NCBI GenBank assembly: GCA_963841855.1
Contig: CAWJEJ010000004.1
Span: 1 to 64,000 of the forward strand
Direction of reading: 5' to 3'
Origin: CAXBBB01 sp963841855
GTDB taxonomy: Bacteria; Bacteroidota; Rhodothermia; Rhodothermales; BA12
DNA length: 64,000 nucleotides
Notes under the pieces: generated by a model
What the model was told of the DNA's origin: nothing
Database searches by the model: none
What the model saw: the letters and a program-made list of their open reading frames with translations, nothing else
Translations under genes and position numbers: made by a program
In this document: piece after piece, positions 1 through 8,464 of the stretch
Position numbering within the stretch: the first letter of the stretch is position 1
Layout of the letters: each line of letters starts with the position of its first letter

Positions 1-320
1 AAGCGAGCGAACGCTGTGGGTGCTTTTACTGCACTGCTACGTTTAGCCACCGAGAATATCAGGATGGGTTGGAGAATCACGGGGGTGGAGAAACAGCGCT
101 GTGTCCGCGCTATTAGGAATCGACTCCGTCATCGGTTCTGTCTCGGGCTACCCAATAGCGACTCCTTTCCTCGCGGAGATGAGGCGAGTCTGGTTCTAGA
201 CGTACTCGCCTCACGCTCGCCGGGAGTCCTGCAGCTTGCGAGCCGACTGCTCGAGCGTGACGGCCGAGATGGTTTGGAGGACGGCGGAGGATAATCGATA
301 CCTTTTCCCCGGACCTCGCT
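1..320. other. No gene supported at the window start
   Basis: I see no convincing protein or RNA gene here. The only open frame (16-294, plus) has low-complexity composition, no domain I recognise and no promoter or ribosome-binding context. The stretch contains short inverted pieces such as GAGGCGAGT...ACTCGCCTC (about 180-212), which suggests intergenic DNA. A gene truncated by the window edge cannot be excluded. Confidence 0.4.
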
Positions 321-364
321 AAAAAAACGGCGATTTCAGCTAGTGAAAGCCGAAATCGCCGTTT
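321..364 (-). terminator. Rho-independent terminator of the tRNA unit
   Basis: A perfect 13-bp inverted repeat (325-337 with 352-364, AAACGGCGATTTC and its complement) encloses a 14-nt loop. Read on the minus strand it is followed by a run of seven T residues (complement of 321-327). It lies just past the 3' end of tRNA-Leu, so it should end the transcript of the two minus-strand tRNA genes. It is the clearest intrinsic terminator in the window. Confidence 0.85.
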
Positions 365-369
365 GTGTG

Positions 370-453
370 TGCCCGCGAGAGGACTCGAACCTCCACGACC
401 TTGCGATCACTACAACCTGAATGTTGCGCGTCTACCAGTTCCGCCACGCGGGC
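370..453 (-). tRNA. tRNA-Leu (anticodon CAG)
   Basis: The minus strand folds as a class II tRNA of 84 nt with a perfect 7-bp acceptor stem (GCCCGCG/CGCGGGC), a Leu-type D arm (TGGCGGAACTGGTAGACGC), an anticodon loop TTCAGGT giving anticodon CAG, a long variable arm, a T arm with GGTTCGAGTCC and discriminator A. No 3' CCA is encoded. The anticodon stem CAACA/TGTAG has one A-A mismatch. It is followed by a strong terminator at 321-364 and lies 80 nt downstream of tRNA-Asn on the same strand, so the two may share a transcript. Confidence 0.93.
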
Positions 454-533
454 AGCGTAGAATCCGGCTGAGCGTGTGCTCTGCTGGCTGGTAGCAGCCG
501 GGGACCCGACGTGTAAGACGGACTCCGGCTGTG

Positions 534-607
534 CTCCCTCGACTGGACTCGAACCAGTGACACCCTGATTAACAGTCAAGTGCTCTAACCAACTGAGCTA
601 CGAGGGA
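534..607 (-). tRNA. tRNA-Asn (anticodon GTT)
   Basis: The minus strand gives a 74-nt cloverleaf: acceptor TCCCTCG/CGAGGGA, D arm TAGCTCAGTTGGTTAGAGC, anticodon loop TGTTAAT with anticodon GTT, T arm CACTGGTTCGAGTCCAGT, discriminator G. This is the standard bacterial tRNA-Asn sequence. CCA is not encoded and must be added after transcription. The gene is upstream of tRNA-Leu on the same strand. Confidence 0.95.
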
Positions 608-781
608 AGGGTTCTCATCTCTGAGCGGTCCATATGATACCGACAGATCCCGCCAACATGCAAGCCGCACAGTTTCTATTTCGAGTGAAGCCGCACCGTT
701 CGTGTGACGGTCGCCGCCGATGGATCGCCCGGACGCGCGCGGGGTTAGCGTCGGCTCCCACTCTCCTCACCTCAGACGTTT

Positions 782-1334
782 ATGCGCGCCGCGCTCCTGC
801 CTGCCCTTCTGCTCCTCCTGCTCACCGCGTGCGGCGAACCCGACGAAGTGCCCGACACCGTCACCGTGGGAGGCGTCGAGGAGGTGAATCCCACGCTGCT
901 CGAACTGCTGGGGTCGGATCCCCAGTTTTCGATTCTCAACACGGCGGTTCGCACGACCGGCTTGGAAGAGTCACTCGAAGATGCCGGACCATTCTCACAC
1001 TCTTTCGCCGACCAACAGCGCGTTCGACCAGCTCCCCCCCGGAACGGTCGACACGCTGATGACGACGGGCCAGCGCGAAACGCTGCGCAACATCCTGCTC
1101 CACCACTTGGTCGATGGCAAGAACTTCGCGACGGATGCCATCACGGCAGGTCAGTTGACGACGCTGCTCGGCGACGTCGTGCCTGTGACAGTCGAGAACG
1201 AAGGTGACCTGATCCGCATCGACGATGCGACGATCCAGGCACGTGATTTGGAAGCGTCGAACGGCATTATCCATGTGATCGACCGGGTGATGCTGCCCGC
1301 CGCTGCGCCTGCGAGCGTGGAAGACGAACTGTAA
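782..1334 (+). pseudogene. Fasciclin-domain lipoprotein, frameshifted
   Basis: Reading from ATG 782 gives a lipoprotein signal (MRAALLPALLLLLLTAC, lipobox LTAC, Cys17) and the first part of a fasciclin (FAS1) domain up to EDAGPF. The second half (PTNSAFDQLPPGTVDTLM ... NGIIHVIDRVMLP) is in a frame offset by +1 and runs to 1334. The family motif F-A-P-T-N-x-A-F is split at about nt 1000-1010, so one base has been gained or two lost. Joined, the product would be about 183 residues, normal for a one-domain FAS1 lipoprotein, a family of secreted adhesion-type proteins. Both halves keep good coding character, so the mutation is recent or is a sequencing error. Confidence 0.75.
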
Positions 1335-1410
1335 CCGTCCGGTCGACTGTCGGCGTGGCGGGCGTACGTCCGTTGGCCGCATTCACCGCATTCACCTCAT
1401 CACCTGACTC

Positions 1411-2148
1411 ATGGCTTCCCCCGCCTACCTCATCGTCGGCGCCAGCGGCGGAATCGGCAGCGCGCTGTCTCGACGCCTCGCCGCTCGTGGCGCTCGCCTG
1501 CTCCTCGCCTCTCCCGCCTCGGACCGATTGGACGCGCTCGCCCGGGAAACCGGCGGCACCGCGCTGGCACTTGATGCTACCGACGCCGAGGCCGTCCACG
1601 ATGCGGTCCAGCAGGCCGTCGACGCGTTCGGCGGGCTCGACGGGGCGGCCAACTTGGTCGGCTCCATCCTACTCAAACCCGCGCACCTGACCTCGCCCGA
1701 CGAGTTCGACCACACGCTGCGCCTCAACCTGCACTCGTCGTTCTACCTCGTCCGGTCGGCGGCGCGCGCGATGATGAAAGAGGGCGGCAGCATCGTGCTC
1801 AGTTCGTCCGCCGTAGCGCGCATCGGGCTGACGAACCACGAGGCCATCGCCGCGGCCAAAGCGGGCGTGACGGGCCTGGCGCTCTCGGCGGCTGCCACGT
1901 ATGCCCCGCGCGGCGTGCGCATCAACGCGGTAGCGCCCGGACTGGTCGAGTCGCCGCTATCGGAACGGATACTGTCGAGCGAGGCCGGACGCAAGCAGTC
2001 CGAGGCGATGCACGCGCTGGGGCGCGTCGGTCAACCCGGCGACGTAGCCGAGGCCATCGACTGGCTGCTCGACTCGGAACGCAGTGGCTGGGTGACCGGC
2101 CAAGTCATCGGCGTCGACGGTGGTCTGGGCACGCTGCGGGCGCGGTAA
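1411..2148 (+). CDS. SDR-family protein with altered active site
   Basis: This 245-residue protein has the Rossmann fold of short-chain dehydrogenases/reductases. The nucleotide-binding motif GASGGIG is at residues 10-16, NLVG at 81-84 replaces NNAG, the structural Asn is N106 and the catalytic Ser cluster is 131-133. The YxxxK motif reads I-A-A-A-K, with Ile146 in the Tyr position and Lys150 retained, in the context TNHEAIAAAKAGV. The C-terminal GQVIGVDGG is typical. The family transfers hydride between NAD(P)H and a carbonyl or alcohol, but loss of the Tyr makes ordinary catalysis doubtful. The substrate is unknown. An R1 repeat follows 10 nt after the stop. Confidence 0.88.
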   Translation: MASPAYLIVGASGGIGSALSRRLAARGARLLLASPASDRLDALARETGGTALALDATDAEAVHDAVQQAVDAFGGLDGAANLVGSILLKPAHLTSPDEFDHTLRLNLHSSFYLVRSAARAMMKEGGSIVLSSSAVARIGLTNHEAIAAAKAGVTGLALSAAATYAPRGVRINAVAPGLVESPLSERILSSEAGRKQSEAMHALGRVGQPGDVAEAIDWLLDSERSGWVTGQVIGVDGGLGTLRAR

Positions 2149-2158
2149 CTATCACCTA

Positions 2159-2238
2159 GTCATCGCGAGGAGCGAGGCGACGTGGCGGTCTCTGAACTAC
2201 CGGCTAACGTCGAAACGCCGCGCTCTGCTCGCGATCAC
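2159..2238. repeat. R1 palindromic repeat, copy a
   Basis: This is a full but diverged copy of the R1 element: it starts GTCATCGCGAGGAGCG and ends CTCGCGATCAC, with internal arms that pair imperfectly. It lies between the SDR gene and phrB and so forms most of the phrB leader. Other copies are near 20488, 21835, 48455, 51964, 59458, 61403 and 62905. Confidence 0.75.
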
Positions 2239-2253
2239 GCAACGAAAGACACC

Positions 2254-3699
2254 ATGCCCACCGCCATCGTTTGGTTTCGCCGCGACCTGCGGCTGAGCGA
2301 TCACGCCGCGCTGACGGCCGCCCTGGACGCCTTCGACACAGTCGTCCCCGTTTTTGTCTGGACGCCGGACGAGGAAGGCGACTGGCCGCCCGGCGGCGCC
2401 CACCGGTGGTGGCTGCATCACAGCCTGGCTGCGCTGGACTCCGATTTGCGCGACAAAGGCTCGCGCCTGATCCTGCGCGACGGCTCGTCTATCGACGCGC
2501 TGCTCGACATCGCCAAACAGACGGGCGCCGAGTGCGTGTTTTACCACAACCGTCTCGAACCGGCCATCCGAAAACGCGACGACGCGATCGACAAGCGGTT
2601 GCCCAAAGCCGGAATTGAGCCGCACGCATTCGACGGATACATCCTCCACGATCCCGACGCTATCCAGACCGGCAGCGGCGGCCCATACAAGGTGTTCACG
2701 CCTTTCTGGAAAAAGATGCGCGCCCAGACCGAAGTCGGCGGGCCGCTTGAAACGCCTCGCATGGGCGCGTCGACCGCGCCGGACGAATGGCCCGCATCGG
2801 CTGGTCTGAACGACCTCAAACTGCTCTCGACGATCGGCTGGGACGCGGGATTCTACGATGTGTGGACGCCCGGTGAGTCGGCAGCGCATCAGGCGCTTGA
2901 GCGCTTCATCGACGACCGACTGATCGACTATCCCGAGGGGCGCAACTTCCCGGCTCGTCCCCTTACGTCGGAGCTTTCGATGCGGCTGCACTGGGGCGAA
3001 GTCTCGGCGAGACAAGCGTGGTGCGCGGCCGACGACTGGGTCAGCAACGGCGCGACGCGCGAGGCCGCCGACAAGTTCATGAGCGAGCTGGCGTGGCGCG
3101 AGTTTTCGTACCACCTGCTCTGGCACTTCCCGCACATCCCCACCAAGCCGCTCAAACCCAAATACGCAGCGATGCCCTGGCGTACCGACCCGGGCGGACT
3201 GCGCGCGTGGCAACGGGGCGAAACCGGCTACCCGATCGTCGATGCCGGGATGCGGCAACTGTGGCACATCGGCTGGATGCACAACCGGACGCGCATGATC
3301 GTAGCGTCGTTTCTAATCAAAGACTTGCTCATCCCGTGGCAAGAGGGCGCGCGCTGGTTCTGGGACTGCCTGGTCGGCGGCGATCTGGCCAACAACACCC
3401 AAGGCTGGCAGTGGACGGCTGGCAGCGGAGCCGACGCGCAGCCCTTTTTTCGCGTCTTCAACCCCGTCACCAACGCCGAGCGCTTCGACCCCAAAGGCGA
3501 GTACGTCCGCCACTGGGTGCCCGAGATCGCCAAGCTACCGACCAAGTACCTCCACGCCCCCTGGACTGCGCCCGCCGACGTGCTCGAAGAGGCAGGCGTG
3601 ACGCTGGGCGAGACCTATCCCAAACCTCTCGTCGATCACGCCGAAGCGCGGCTCCGCGCGTTGGCGGCGCTCGACGAGATGAAGTCGGCCGCAGAATAA
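2254..3699 (+). CDS. phrB: Deoxyribodipyrimidine photolyase (class I)
   Basis: The enzyme uses blue/near-UV light, FADH- and an antenna chromophore to split cyclobutane pyrimidine dimers in DNA. The N-terminus (AIVWFRRDLRLSDHAAL) opens the antenna-binding alpha/beta domain. The C-terminal half has the FAD-binding signature region GYPIVDAGMRQL, WMHNRTRMIVASFL and the strongly conserved NNTQGWQWTAG followed by FFRVFNP. The length of 481 residues is normal for the cryptochrome/photolyase family. The open frame continues upstream to 2182, but those codons fall in an R1 repeat, so ATG 2254 at the start of the conserved region was chosen. A DASH-type cryptochrome is less likely from the overall motif set. 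Confidence 0.92.
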   Translation: MPTAIVWFRRDLRLSDHAALTAALDAFDTVVPVFVWTPDEEGDWPPGGAHRWWLHHSLAALDSDLRDKGSRLILRDGSSIDALLDIAKQTGAECVFYHNRLEPAIRKRDDAIDKRLPKAGIEPHAFDGYILHDPDAIQTGSGGPYKVFTPFWKKMRAQTEVGGPLETPRMGASTAPDEWPASAGLNDLKLLSTIGWDAGFYDVWTPGESAAHQALERFIDDRLIDYPEGRNFPARPLTSELSMRLHWGEVSARQAWCAADDWVSNGATREAADKFMSELAWREFSYHLLWHFPHIPTKPLKPKYAAMPWRTDPGGLRAWQRGETGYPIVDAGMRQLWHIGWMHNRTRMIVASFLIKDLLIPWQEGARWFWDCLVGGDLANNTQGWQWTAGSGADAQPFFRVFNPVTNAERFDPKGEYVRHWVPEIAKLPTKYLHAPWTAPADVLEEAGVTLGETYPKPLVDHAEARLRALAALDEMKSAAE

Positions 3700-3726
3700 C
3701 GCGGACGATACGGCACCATATCCCGT

Positions 3727-3751
3727 AGCGTCGTAGCATGGCTACGACGCT
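3727..3751. other. Perfect 11-bp inverted repeat between phrB and gnd
   Basis: AGCGTCGTAGC (3727-3737) and its exact complement (3741-3751) surround a 3-nt ATG loop. There is no T tract, so it is not a classical terminator, although it lies 27 nt after the phrB stop and 61 nt before gnd. It could be an RNA hairpin in the gnd leader, a transcription pause/end site or an operator. Confidence 0.5.
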
Positions 3752-3812
3752 GCACAGACGTCCGAGCAGCGCTCAGACTCACTCCTCACCCACAGACACA
3801 ACACCTCTCGCT

Positions 3813-4760
3813 ATGCATATCGGAATGGTCGGCCTCGGAAAAATGGGCCTCAACATGACGCGCCGCCTCATCAACGGAGGCCACGAGGTCACCGTGTTCG
3901 ACCTCAACAAAGAGTCCATTGCAGAAGCCGAGAGCCACGGCGCCAAGCCTGCCCACTCGCTCGAAGAAGTCTGCCAGTCGCTCGAAGCGCCGCGCCAGGT
4001 CTGGGTGATGGTGCCCGCCGGTGGGCCGACCGAGGCGACGCTGAAAGGGCTCGCCGAGCACCTGTCCGAGAACGACACGATCATCGACGGCGGAAACGCA
4101 CGCTACACCGACACGCTCCGCCGCAGCGAGTGGCTCGCCGAAGAGCACAGCATCCACCTAGTCGACGCCGGAACCAGCGGTGGCGTCTGGGGACTCGCCG
4201 AAGGCTACAGCCTGATGATCGGCGGACCCAAAGAGGCCGTCGACGCGCTCGCGCCGATCTTCAAAACGCTGGCACCGTCGGACGATACCGGCTGGGGCCA
4301 CGTCGGGCCGAGTGGATCGGGGCACTTCACCAAGATGGTTCACAACGGCATCGAGTACGGTATGATGCAGGCGTTTGCCGAGGGCTTTCACATCATGGAG
4401 GCCAAAGAGCCGTTCCACCTCGACCTGCACCAGGTCGCCGAGATCTGGCGGCACGGATCGGTCGTCCGCAGTTGGCTGCTCGACTTGGCGGCTAGGGCGC
4501 TCGACGAGAACGCCGATCTGTCGGGCATCGCGCCCTACGTGTCGGACAGCGGCGAAGGCAGGTGGACGGTCCAGGAGGCCATCGACCTCAACGTGCCCGC
4601 TCCGGTCATCACCTACGCGCTGATGTCGCGCCTTGACTCGCGCGTCGAGAACAGCTACACGCACCGGATGCTATCCGCTCTGCGCAACCAGTTCGGTGGT
4701 CACGCGATCAAGACGACCGAGCACACGCTCCCCACGCCTCCCGCAGGCGCATCCGTTTAA
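3813..4760 (+). CDS. gnd: 6-phosphogluconate dehydrogenase, short decarboxylating type
   Basis: The enzyme oxidatively decarboxylates 6-phosphogluconate to ribulose 5-phosphate, giving NAD(P)H. It has 315 residues, matching the short GntZ/YqeC-type family rather than the 470-residue form. Visible motifs are the Rossmann loop IGMVGLGKMGLNM at the N-terminus, the substrate loop DAGTSGGVWGLAEGYSLMIGG, and the catalytic helix GHFTKMVHNGIEYGMMQA with the conserved Lys and Asn. ATG 3813 begins directly at the Rossmann fold. Earlier in-frame codons overlap the hairpin and were rejected. zwf starts 4 nt after the stop, so the two are clearly co-transcribed. Confidence 0.93.
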   Translation: MHIGMVGLGKMGLNMTRRLINGGHEVTVFDLNKESIAEAESHGAKPAHSLEEVCQSLEAPRQVWVMVPAGGPTEATLKGLAEHLSENDTIIDGGNARYTDTLRRSEWLAEEHSIHLVDAGTSGGVWGLAEGYSLMIGGPKEAVDALAPIFKTLAPSDDTGWGHVGPSGSGHFTKMVHNGIEYGMMQAFAEGFHIMEAKEPFHLDLHQVAEIWRHGSVVRSWLLDLAARALDENADLSGIAPYVSDSGEGRWTVQEAIDLNVPAPVITYALMSRLDSRVENSYTHRMLSALRNQFGGHAIKTTEHTLPTPPAGASV

Positions 4761-4764
4761 CCCG

Positions 4765-6273
4765 ATGGCGACCAACCACGACAGGGACCGCGAACCCGCT
4801 CAGGGCGAATACGGATCTGCCCGCATCCGCAAGCTCGAACCGCACGTCTTCGTCATCTTTGGCGCGACGGGCGACCTGACCAAGCGGCTCATCCTGCCCG
4901 CGCTCTTCGCGATCACCCAGAAGAACGAGGGCAACGATTACATGGCCGTTTTGGGCGTGGCGCGGACCGAGCACGACGACGCCGCATTTCAACAGGAGAG
5001 CGCCCAGGCCCTGCACGAGCTAGGCGGCATCGACAAAGAAGAGGCGCAGGCGTGGTGCGAGAAGTACCTCACCTACGAACCCATCGGCGATCAGGAGCCG
5101 GAGGACTACGAGCGTGTCAAGGTGCGCGCCAAGACCATCGCGGACGAGCGCGACTTGGGACCCAACCGCCTGTTCTACCTCGCACTTCCGCCCAGCGTGT
5201 TCGACGATACGGTCGTCGCGATCAACGATGCCGGGCTGTGCGCCGAAGACGGCGGCTGGTCGCGGCTAGTCGTCGAGAAGCCATTCGGACACAGTTTGGA
5301 CACGGCGCGCGAACTCAACGAATTGCTGCACCGCTACTTCGATGAGGAGCAGATCTACCGCATCGACCACTTCCTGGGCAAGGAGACGGTCCAAAATCTG
5401 CTCGTCTTCCGGTTCGGCAACGCCATTTTCGAGAAGGTGTGGAATCGCGAGAACGTCGAGCGCGTCGAGATCCTCGTCCCCGAAACGCTGACGGTCGGCA
5501 CCCGGGCGGGCTACTACGACGGATCGGGCGCTATCCGCGATATGATTCAGAACCACCTGACCCAACTGCTCACGCTGACCGCGATGGAGCCCCCGGCGAG
5601 CCCGCGCGCCGACGACATCCAGTCCGAGAAGGTCAAGGTGCTGCGCTCAATCCTGCCGCTGACCGAGAGAAACGTCGTGCTCGGGCAGTATGGCGGAGGC
5701 AGCGCGGGTGGCGATGACGTGACGCCCTACCTGGACGCTGACGGCGTGTCAGAGGATTCCAAGACGCCGACGTTCGCCGCCGTCCGCCTGTTCATCGAGA
5801 ACTGGCGCTGGCAGGGCGTGCCGTTCGTGCTCGTGACGGGCAAGGCGATGGTCGAGAAGTCGACGCGCATCCGGGTCGTCTTTCGCCGTGCTCCCGTCTC
5901 GATGTTCAGCGACTACGACCGCTGCAACCTGTCGGACAACGTGCTCGAAATCTCGGCCTCGCCCAAGGAGGGCTTCTCGCTCACCCTCGACGTCAAAAAG
6001 CCCGGCGGCGGCTTCGACGTGCAGACGCAGCGCCTGCATTTCGACTACGACGAAGTCTTCGGCCCGTCGCCCTCGGCTTACCACACCCTTCTCGAAGACG
6101 TGGCGATGGGCGACCGCACCCTCTTCGTCGATGCCGCCGAGGTCGAAGCGTCGTGGGCGCTCTACCAGCCCATCCTCGACGCCGACCTTCCGGTTCACAC
6201 CTACACGCCCGGCACGTGGGGGCCGATGGCTGCGCGCCGCTTTTTCAACTCGTCACTCGACGAACTGTGGTGA
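4765..6273 (+). CDS. zwf: Glucose-6-phosphate 1-dehydrogenase
   Basis: The first enzyme of the oxidative pentose-phosphate pathway converts glucose 6-phosphate plus NADP+ to 6-phosphogluconolactone plus NADPH. The protein has 502 residues, the family norm. The coenzyme motif GATGDLTKR is at 33-41 and the active-site motif RIDHFLGKE at about 199-207 contains the substrate-binding Lys and nearby catalytic His. ATG 4765 lies 4 nt after gnd. The longer open frame starting inside gnd was not used. With gnd and pgl nearby, all three oxidative-branch steps are encoded within 5.4 kb. Confidence 0.95.
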   Translation: MATNHDRDREPAQGEYGSARIRKLEPHVFVIFGATGDLTKRLILPALFAITQKNEGNDYMAVLGVARTEHDDAAFQQESAQALHELGGIDKEEAQAWCEKYLTYEPIGDQEPEDYERVKVRAKTIADERDLGPNRLFYLALPPSVFDDTVVAINDAGLCAEDGGWSRLVVEKPFGHSLDTARELNELLHRYFDEEQIYRIDHFLGKETVQNLLVFRFGNAIFEKVWNRENVERVEILVPETLTVGTRAGYYDGSGAIRDMIQNHLTQLLTLTAMEPPASPRADDIQSEKVKVLRSILPLTERNVVLGQYGGGSAGGDDVTPYLDADGVSEDSKTPTFAAVRLFIENWRWQGVPFVLVTGKAMVEKSTRIRVVFRRAPVSMFSDYDRCNLSDNVLEISASPKEGFSLTLDVKKPGGGFDVQTQRLHFDYDEVFGPSPSAYHTLLEDVAMGDRTLFVDAAEVEASWALYQPILDADLPVHTYTPGTWGPMAARRFFNSSLDELW

Positions 6274-6335
6274 CGCGAGCGCTGGCAGGATGAGTCGATC
6301 GACCGAGATTCGACGCTGGGCGGCTCCCGTTGGCG

Positions 6336-7805
6336 CTATTCGCTCGCCGAGTCGAGTGGCGTCAGCGCCGATCCGTTGATGCAAAATCGCAGCCCGCTCG
6401 GGGCGGGGCCGTCAGGGAAGACGTGGCCGAGATGTGCGTCGCAGACAGCGCAGGTGACTTCGATGCGCGTCATCGCGTGGCTGGTGTCCTTGCGATACGC
6501 TACCGCGGCGGGCGCGATGGGCTGGGAGAACGAGGGCCAACCGCTGCGGCTGCCGAACTTGGCGTCGGAGTCGAACAGCGGCGTATGGCAGCACACGCAC
6601 GCATAGCGCCCTGGCTCGAACCGCTCGCACATCGGCGAACTGTGGGCCTGTTCGGTGTGCTGGTGGCGCGTCACACGGTACTGCTCGTCGGTCAGCAGCG
6701 ACCGCCACTCGGCATCGGTGCGGTCGACCCTGCGAGGAGGCGGCGGGTTGCCGTGGTTCGCAAATCGGACGACGGTTCGCCACGTCAGCGTATCGTCCTG
6801 CCGCGCGCCTGCATCTCCCGGTGTCTGAACCGACGCAGCAGGCTGCCCGGCCAGTTCCCTTAACTGCGCGCCATGCGACTGGCGAAGCGCACGCAGTTTG
6901 GGGTCGATGTAGGTCCGGCAGAACGGCGCGTCGGGGCGCGTCTTGTAGTAGTCGAGTAGCTCCTCGTCGTTGAGCCGAAAACCATGAAACGGCAGCACGC
7001 GCGTAATCAGCGGCGCGGGCCGCTGGTCGCCCAGAGCGCTGAGAAGATGCTCGGCCTGCCGGTGCTGATCGGGGTCGAACGAGTAGACGGCGCTACGGTA
7101 TTTGCTGCGCATCGCGTGATCGGACGCGCTCGAATGGGTGCGCAGGTGGACGTCGATCAGCGTCTCCAAATCGATCTGGTCCGGCCGATACTGCACCACG
7201 ACAGCCTCGGACCACGCATCGTCCGGCGGAGACGAGCGAATCCAGCCCTGCTCCACCTTGTCGACGCCGCGCAGCGACTGGAAAACGGCTTCGGTGCACC
7301 AGTGACATCCGCCGCCGAAGCCGACGACGCGCCGATCCGCCATCTCCATCAGGTGATAGTCGAGCCGCAGCAGCGCCCGGTCTGGATCGGACCCAAAGAT
7401 CGAATCGACGACCGTTCCGCTCGGACCGACCAGAATCCAGTGCGGCGTCCCCCCCGCCCCATACGCGTGGAAGGTCGCCGCCAGCCCCGCATCGCGGACG
7501 ACGGGAAACCGTACGTACAGCGCCTCCAAATCGCGCGCGATGTCATCATCTGCGACCTCCTCGCCCTCAATCGTAGTATAGATGCCGACGACACCGACCG
7601 AGTCTCCACGTTCGACGACGACGCGATTGGCGAACGGGATCGCGCGCCACCGGCATCCGGGACAGCCGAGTGCAAACAGGAGGATCAACAGCGGCCGTCC
7701 GGCGAACGCAGCCAACTCTGGAACGTCACCGTCCGCGATGCGCGTGACGTGCCACGGGGGCAGCATCCGCCCGATCTCGAACTCTTGCTCGGCAGCGCCC
7801 GTCAC
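6336..7805 (-). CDS. Thioredoxin-like/MsrA/MsrB fusion protein
   Basis: Three domains occur in 489 residues. Residues 1-155 are a thioredoxin-fold (TlpA/AhpC-like) domain with a CPGC motif at 48-51. Residues 158-330 are peptide methionine-(S)-sulfoxide reductase MsrA with GGGCHWCTEA, catalytic Cys167. About 370-489 are MsrB ((R)-sulfoxide specific), with zinc pairs CVCC and CAVC and the catalytic Cys in LRFCINGSA. The order matches PilB-type Msr proteins of Neisseria, in which the N-terminal domain recycles the reductases, but no signal peptide is evident. The GTG start overlaps the msrB stop by 4 nt (GTGA), so the two are translationally coupled. Function: repair of oxidised methionine. Confidence 0.9.
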   Translation of the reverse strand: MTGAAEQEFEIGRMLPPWHVTRIADGDVPELAAFAGRPLLILLFALGCPGCRWRAIPFANRVVVERGDSVGVVGIYTTIEGEEVADDDIARDLEALYVRFPVVRDAGLAATFHAYGAGGTPHWILVGPSGTVVDSIFGSDPDRALLRLDYHLMEMADRRVVGFGGGCHWCTEAVFQSLRGVDKVEQGWIRSSPPDDAWSEAVVVQYRPDQIDLETLIDVHLRTHSSASDHAMRSKYRSAVYSFDPDQHRQAEHLLSALGDQRPAPLITRVLPFHGFRLNDEELLDYYKTRPDAPFCRTYIDPKLRALRQSHGAQLRELAGQPAASVQTPGDAGARQDDTLTWRTVVRFANHGNPPPPRRVDRTDAEWRSLLTDEQYRVTRHQHTEQAHSSPMCERFEPGRYACVCCHTPLFDSDAKFGSRSGWPSFSQPIAPAAVAYRKDTSHAMTRIEVTCAVCDAHLGHVFPDGPAPSGLRFCINGSALTPLDSASE

Positions 7806-8272
7806 TGCTCGGAAAAGAGCGCTGCTGTCCGCTGTTCAGGCTCCGTTCCCTGGGCGAAAAATTCCAGCGCGGCCGAGTTCATGCAGTAGCGGTTGCCTGT
7901 CGGCGCGGGTCCATCGGGGAAAACGTGGCCGAGGTGTCCGTCGCAGCGAGCGCAGCGGCTTTCGACGCGGACCATACCGTACGACGTGTCGCGGATCTCG
8001 CGGACGTGAGCCGGATCGACGGGCTGAAAAAAGCTGGGCCATCCCGTGCCGGATTCGAACTTCGATCCGCTGGAGAAGAGCGGAAGCCCGCACAGGTTGC
8101 ACGCGTATGTGCCGTCTTCTTTGTTGTCGAGGAGCAGGCCGCAGCCGGGGCGCTCGGTGCCGTGATCGAGCAAGATGTGGCGCTCCTCGTCGCTCAGCCC
8201 GGCGGCGTCGGCGGCGCGCTCGCGAGCCTGGCCGCGCAGAGGTGTGAGGTCGTATTCGGAAGTGGAAGTCAC
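7802..8272 (-). CDS. msrB: Peptide-methionine (R)-S-oxide reductase MsrB
   Basis: This stand-alone MsrB of 156 residues reduces methionine-R-sulfoxide in proteins. Zinc-binding pairs CNLC and CARC, the GTGWPSF substrate segment, GHVFPDGP and the catalytic Cys in GNRYCMNSAAL are all present. It starts with GTG (MTSTSEYDL) and is the first gene of a two-gene unit with the Trx-MsrA-MsrB fusion, which brings a second, divergent MsrB domain. It is divergent from pgl, with about 190 nt between the starts. Confidence 0.93.
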   Translation of the reverse strand: MTSTSEYDLTPLRGQARERAADAAGLSDEERHILLDHGTERPGCGLLLDNKEDGTYACNLCGLPLFSSGSKFESGTGWPSFFQPVDPAHVREIRDTSYGMVRVESRCARCDGHLGHVFPDGPAPTGNRYCMNSAALEFFAQGTEPEQRTAALFSEQ

Positions 8273-8430
8273 GTCGCTCGTGGAGTGGTGATTGTTCGGG
8301 TATGCACGCCGCCTTCCGGCTGTGAGTTCGCGCGCGGTCTCGAGGTTACGCTCCTGTTAGAGCCTGCTGGGTGACGCACGTATCCGACTCGCTGCGCGGC
8401 GAAGACCCGAGAAGACGTCTGCTTTGAGCG

Positions 8431-8438
8431 TAGTTTTC
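8431..8438 (+). promoter_or_regulatory. Candidate -7 element of pgl
   Basis: TAGTTTTC fits the TAnnTTTG-type -7 hexamer of Bacteroidota sigma-A promoters and lies 34 nt before the ATG of pgl. The same element at nearly the same distance occurs before many genes here. No clear -33 partner is visible. Confidence 0.4.
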
Positions 8439-8464
8439 TACGACACCGCCAATCCCCAACCGCC

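Noticed and set aside
16..294. 92-codon open frame at the window start
   Set aside because: No domain, no leader, and composition like non-coding DNA of this genome.
340..579. 79-codon minus-strand frame across the tRNA genes
   Set aside because: It consists of tRNA-Leu and tRNA-Asn sequence translated by chance (VAELVDAQHSG and similar).
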